From assembly GCA_023079485.1 (NCBI GenBank), contig CM041085.1, positions 30,427,121 through 30,491,120 on the forward strand: a DNA stretch of 64,000 bases. The letters run 5' to 3'. This document shows, piece by piece, positions 60,194-64,000 of the stretch. The notes below the pieces were generated by a model. It was not told where the DNA came from and did not search any database. It saw nothing but the letters and a program-made list of their open reading frames with translations. Each line of letters opens with the position of its first letter. Position 1 is the first letter of the stretch. The translations under genes and the position numbers were made by a program. The DNA comes from Archilochus colubris. Its lineage: Eukaryota; Chordata; Aves; Apodiformes; Trochilidae.

Positions 60194-62503
60194 GTGCGGG
60201 GAGGGCAGGGACCCCGGGGGCACGGCAGGGCGGGGCGGGGCCGGGCCCGGCGGCTCCTCCTCTTCTTCCTCCCCAGCGGTGGTCGCGGTACGGTGACTGC
60301 CTGTTGGGGGGTGGGTGGGAAAGGATCGTCTGGAAGCTTGAGGGGTGGGTGAAGGAAGATGATCGTGATGGCATCTGCTCCATCTTAAATAAATATAATT
60401 AGTCCGGGATTCATTTTTTTTTTTTTCAATCGTTCTCGTGCTGTCAGGGGCAGCCCAGGCTGCCTGCATCCATTTTAGCAGCCGCAGAGCTGAGCAGCGG
60501 TCTGTGCTGCCTCCACGCTGTGATTTAACTCTCTGCTGTGTTTGTAGCTGGCTGCACGCTTTTTGGGTTGCCAGATAGTGAATATTTTTCACCCTCAGTC
60601 ATACTTCGTTTTGATAGCCCTTGGAAAGCAAAATGCAGAAAAGGAGCATTGGAAGATCAGTAAACATTAATTCGTGAAATGTTCTCTAGGTCTTTCAGTA
60701 CTTGCTATTTAAGAATAAATAGTATAAATCTTGATTAATCAGAAGTGATAACTGTAGGCAGCCATTCTCATGCAGACTAATGGAGGTGACAAACCTTGTC
60801 TTAAAGCTTTTTTTTTATTATTTCTATTCATTCTCTCCCACCTCAGCCTGAAAAAAATAAATACTTCCTTTCAACAAACTCATCATTGGCCCAAACTAAC
60901 TAAATTAAATGGAAGATTTTTTTTCTTTCAGAACCTACTGAAGAAGCCAGTATCATCAAAACCAGGCTTAGAACTTCTGCAAAGTGTGACATGATGAGAA
61001 GGGCTTAGTAACTTTGAACATTTCTTTAGTTATTCCTTAAAAATATTTGTATATATTATTTTAAACTTATTTTAGAGCCTATATTACGTTTGCATTTTAA
61101 AGTTTGCAGCTGTTATTAATTGTATCTGGCTTTTTCTGGATTTCGTTCTCAATAGCTGGCTTGACTCTGGATTTGGAATTCCTTAATATCCTTCCTCCTG
61201 TTGTCCTTAATGTTCCTGATCAGTCAGTGGATATTGTAAAGCAATATAGATAGCTGGAGATGATATAGTTGCATGTTTAAAGAGTTACTTAGTCAGGAAG
61301 TCAACCATGCGTGCTCTAAGCCAGCAGGAGGTAAAGCATGCTTGTTGTTTAAACCTATTTACACATTATTATCTTTTTAATTTGCTTCTTACAGAAATGA
61401 TGTGGATGTGGGTGTAATTCACTAATATTAAACCTAAATTCAGAAGTAAAAAACTTGCATTTCAAACTGTGCTAATGACTAAAAGCAGTTACAGTGCTGA
61501 AAAGGTGTGGCTTTATTATAAGAGTGTAGCTCCCATCTCATATAAATGCATTTAAAAGCTTGCTGAACAGAGAAAAAAAAAGTCTAGTATCTATACCAGA
61601 AAAAAAAAGAATGTTTTGACATGTTGAAACTATATGACAGGAAAACAAGTCTTAATCATAAAGCATTAATATTGATCAGTCAAGTGATACTTAGAAATTG
61701 CAAGTGTCTCTTATTATGCAATAATTCCTCCATACTTTTTTTTTTTTCTTAAATGATGTGTTAGAAGTTTTATGGATGTTCTGGAATGAATTGACAAAGA
61801 TAAGATAATTTAAATTATTATTACTATCTTAAAAATTCTGCAAAAAATTATAGGGATCATTGTCCTTTTAATGAAGAGTCTCATTTGTGAGGCTGCTGTG
61901 TTCTCTAAATTCTTAATGCTCCTGTCACCTGCCACATTGAAATACAGAACATAATTTCTTAAAATCATGGAATGGCTGAGGTGGAAAGGGACCTCTGGAT
62001 ATTGTCCAACCCAATCCTCTGCCCAAACAAGGTCACACACAGCAAGTTGCTCAAGGTTGTGTCCAGCTGGGGTTTTAATATCTCCACAAATGGAGGCTCC
62101 ACGCAGCCTGTGGCACTATTTACCACCAGCACAGAAATTGGGGTTTTGGCTTGGGTTTCTTATGGGCTTCTCTTGGGTTTCTTTTGGTTTTGTTTTTTTA
62201 ATGTTTAAATTGAGCTTCTTGTATTTCAGATTTTCCCATGTCACATACCAAAATATCAGAAAATACTCTTAATATGCACTGTATATCTTTGTTACAGATC
62301 AAACTATTGATCTCGTTTTCTGTCAGATTTAGTGTATTGAGGGGAATTTTGTGTGGTGGTTTTTTTTGTTTGGCTGGTTAGGTTTTTTGGTTTTGTTTGT
62401 TTTGTTTTGGTAGAGTAAGTTCTACATGTGGTTATTTTTCAGAAGCTTTTCTGAGACTGGCACTGGTATAAGTCTGAGGAATAACCATACTCAAATATTC
62501 CAG
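60194..62503 (+). other. MTRF1L: MTRF1L intron 1
   Basis: A ~2.3-kb intron from GTGCGG to ATTCCAG. The first 100 bases belong to the CpG island; the rest is AT-rich. It carries a minus-strand CR1 piece and T/G-rich tracts (62358-62410). No other gene is seen. Confidence 0.88.
61964..62130 (-). mobile_element. CR1 LINE fragment, 3' end, reverse orientation
   Basis: Starts 'aaaatcatggaatggctgag', then 'ggaaagggacctctgga', 'tccaacccaatcctctgccc' and 'tccagctggggttttaatat', the reverse complement of the CR1 tail. It fades after about 170 bases. The open frames at 61967-62272 are by-products. Confidence 0.9.
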
Positions 62504-62583
62504 ATGAGAACGAAGATTTGCGGAAACTTGCAGAAAGAGAAATTGCCTCCTATGAAGAAGAGATATCTGAACTGAAACACCAG
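62504..62583 (+). CDS. MTRF1L: MTRF1L coding exon 2
   Basis: An 80-base exon completing Asp104 and encoding residues 105-130, ENEDLRKLAEREIASYEEEI then SELKHQ. This charged helix continues domain 1 of the release factor and resembles the human stretch DENEDLRKLAENEI as I recall it. The acceptor is ATATTCCAG|AT and the donor CAG|GTGAGA. It ends on a codon boundary. The reading frame through the exon 1 junction (G|AT = Asp) confirms both boundaries. Confidence 0.95.
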
Positions 62584-63948
62584 GTGAGATTCCCTTTAAA
62601 AGTCTCTATTTCCTCTTAAATCAAGAGTCAAATTGTCTTCTCACTAAAATAAGATCTACATGATAAACTCTTCTTCTCCCATCCCTGCCAATTGTACTCT
62701 TCAACTAGAGTCTTTTGTTTAGGGGAAATGAAAACTGCAGTTGATATAGAGAGCCTGTAAAGTAAGCACCTACTTGTATATGAAATTGTTTGAATCAATA
62801 TGTCTTTTTAAATAGGTGCCATTGGTGTTGTCTGGGTGTACCTTTAGGTATGTCCAACTTTTTAGCTTTGGAAACGTAAAATTTGTATAGTGTTGCAGGC
62901 ACTACTAGTTTTGAGAAAAATATTTTAATACTATGTAACTTAGACTGCTACATGATGCAAGTTCTACATAGTATCTGTGTTATTTAACATAAAACTAAGG
63001 ATCTTTACATAAGAAACTGTTACATACATATTACTGGTGAGGTATAAGGTGATGTTGTGGCATTCTTTGTTCCCTTGACAAAAATGCAAGTCACTTTATA
63101 AATATTTCTGTAAGTACTTTTGATTTTTACCAGAAGAAGAGGTCTGTGGGAAGAAACATCACCAAACGCTAGTATAGAAAGACGATTGAAAAGCATTTCC
63201 AAATCAGCCAGAGTTTTCATCCAGCCTCATAAACTGATTAGTTTTTTTGGTTTTCTCTTTCTTCTACAGACCAGTATAAGGCTGGCTCTCCTTTTGACAT
63301 AAATTTGAAATTAGTAATACAGCTGTGTTGTTGTTGGACTGTTGTCCTGAACATCCATACAGTCTTAGCTCTGCAGTTGAGACTGGTTTGAAAGGGAATC
63401 TGATGGAAAGGGAGATGCTCAGCTGTCATGCAAGAACCAGCGTGGATCCTTTGTTGTCCAAATGTTGCAGTGCTCCTAATAGGTGAATACCTCTATGAAG
63501 TTTTGTCTCGAGAGAAACTTGTGTAGCTCATGTGAATGTGAACAGACCCAGGAAGCATTCCCACAACACAAAATCCCCCTCACATCTTCCTGACTGCTGC
63601 TGCCTGAGAAGCCTGTCCTCTGGGCAGCCAAAGAATCAGTGCAGGAGAATGCAGCCTGGATGGATGACAGCCTTAGAATCATAGAATAATATGGGGTTGG
63701 AAGGGAGCCTTTAAATATCATCTAATCCAGCCCTCCTGCAGTAAACTGGGACATCTTCAGCTAGATCAGGTTGCTCAGTTCCTCACCTTGAATATCTCCA
63801 GGAATTAGGCCTCAACTACCTCTCTGGGCAGCCTGTTCCATTTTTCCACTACCCTCATGGTAAAGAACTTGTCTGGTATTTTATTCTTTCTCCACTGGGG
63901 AGAGCAGTGTCAGAGGGAAGTCTTAGCTGAGTGTTTTTGTATTCACAG
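62584..63948 (+). other. MTRF1L: MTRF1L intron 2
   Basis: A ~1.4-kb intron from GTGAGA to TTCACAG. It contains a CR1 piece close to its 3' end and nothing else recognisable. Confidence 0.9.
63675..63898 (-). mobile_element. CR1 LINE fragment, 3' end, reverse orientation
   Basis: Begins AGAATCATAGAATAATATGG, then 'ggttggaagggagcc', 'catctaatccagccctcctg', 'gggcagcctgttccattttt' and 'ccctcatggtaaagaacttg'. It is the reverse complement of the CR1 3' region, about 220 bases long, and stops about 50 bases before MTRF1L exon 3. Confidence 0.92.
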
Positions 63949-64000
63949 ATAGTGTTGCTTTTGATTCCTTCAGAAGAAACAGATGAGAGTGATCTTGTCC
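63949..64000 (+). CDS. MTRF1L: MTRF1L coding exon 3, cut by the window edge
   Basis: Residues 131-147 (IVLLLIPSEETDESDLV) plus one base, in frame with exon 2. It matches the human segment IILLLVPSEETDENDLILEV as I recall it, which leads into the codon-recognition domain. The acceptor is GTATTCACAG|AT. The exon and the rest of the gene, including the GGQ motif, continue to the right of the window. Confidence 0.93.
   Translation, partial: MVLLLIPSEETDESDLV

Noticed and set aside
59568..60296. + strand open frame of 242 codons overlapping MTRF1L exon 1
   Set aside because: It is in another register from MTRF1L, driven by GC-rich composition, and has no known homology. It is kept only as a possible upstream frame.
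59762..60592. Minus-strand open frame of 276 codons over the MTRF1L promoter and exon 1
   Set aside because: It is the complement of a CpG island where stop codons are rare. The product is low-complexity Pro/Ala/Arg with no family likeness, and the + strand explains the region.
61321..61335. Possible CTCF-like site CCAGCAGGAGGTAAA
   Set aside because: It deviates from the CTCF core at key positions, so it is not supported.
1..64000. CRISPR arrays, operons, phage or bacterial features
   Set aside because: The window is vertebrate nuclear DNA with spliced genes; no regularly spaced repeats of that kind occur.

Overview
The window looks like bird nuclear DNA, probably from a passerine. It is AT-rich and intron-dominated. 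It carries truncated CR1 LINE copies in both orientations, several with the avian 3' end rich in ATTCT-type repeats. It also has one LTR-like element of a type common in bird genomes and a SINE-like element derived from tRNA-Ile(UAU). Two protein-coding genes lie head to tail on the + strand: RGS17 (complete coding sequence) and the first three coding exons of MTRF1L, which runs off the right edge. As I recall, the same two genes are neighbours in the same relative orientation in human 6q25, which supports both calls.

Positions 1-24569 hold no coding exon and no CpG-island promoter. I read them as part of RGS17 intron 1, with the 5' non-coding exon to the left of the window. The stretch contains an LTR-like element (7517-8543), minus-strand CR1 pieces (15246-15957 and 16207-16319) and the tRNA-Ile-derived SINE (21019-21313). 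A second copy of the SINE tail lies at 22122-22290.

Positions 24570-55450 hold the coding part of RGS17. The coding exons are 24595-24713, 46984-47073, 48952-49186 and 52830-53018. Joined with GT-AG splicing they give an uninterrupted 210-residue protein: a basic N-terminus, a cysteine string (residues 28-40) and one RGS domain. The 3'UTR appears to run to a poly(A) signal at 55427. It contains a (TA)n hairpin-forming tract and a minisatellite. The introns contain CR1 copies at 32066-32394, 36487-36997 and 52301-52703.

Positions 55451-59520 are intergenic. A CpG-rich promoter with YY1-like, CCAAT and ETS-like motifs follows, then MTRF1L coding exon 1 (59884-60193, mitochondrial presequence), exon 2 (62504-62583) and the start of exon 3 (63949 to the window end). 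CR1 fragments sit in both MTRF1L introns, one ending only about 50 bp before exon 3.

The two genes have unrelated jobs: RGS17 shuts off Gi/Go/Gz signalling at membranes, and MTRF1L releases finished polypeptides from mitochondrial ribosomes. I see no multi-gene system of a new kind. The most unusual items are the intron-retaining tRNA-Ile SINE with a tandem half-tRNA, the minisatellite inside the RGS17 3'UTR, and the upstream reading frames at the MTRF1L promoter. Identifications rest on reading the sequence and on remembered family sequences; no database search was run.
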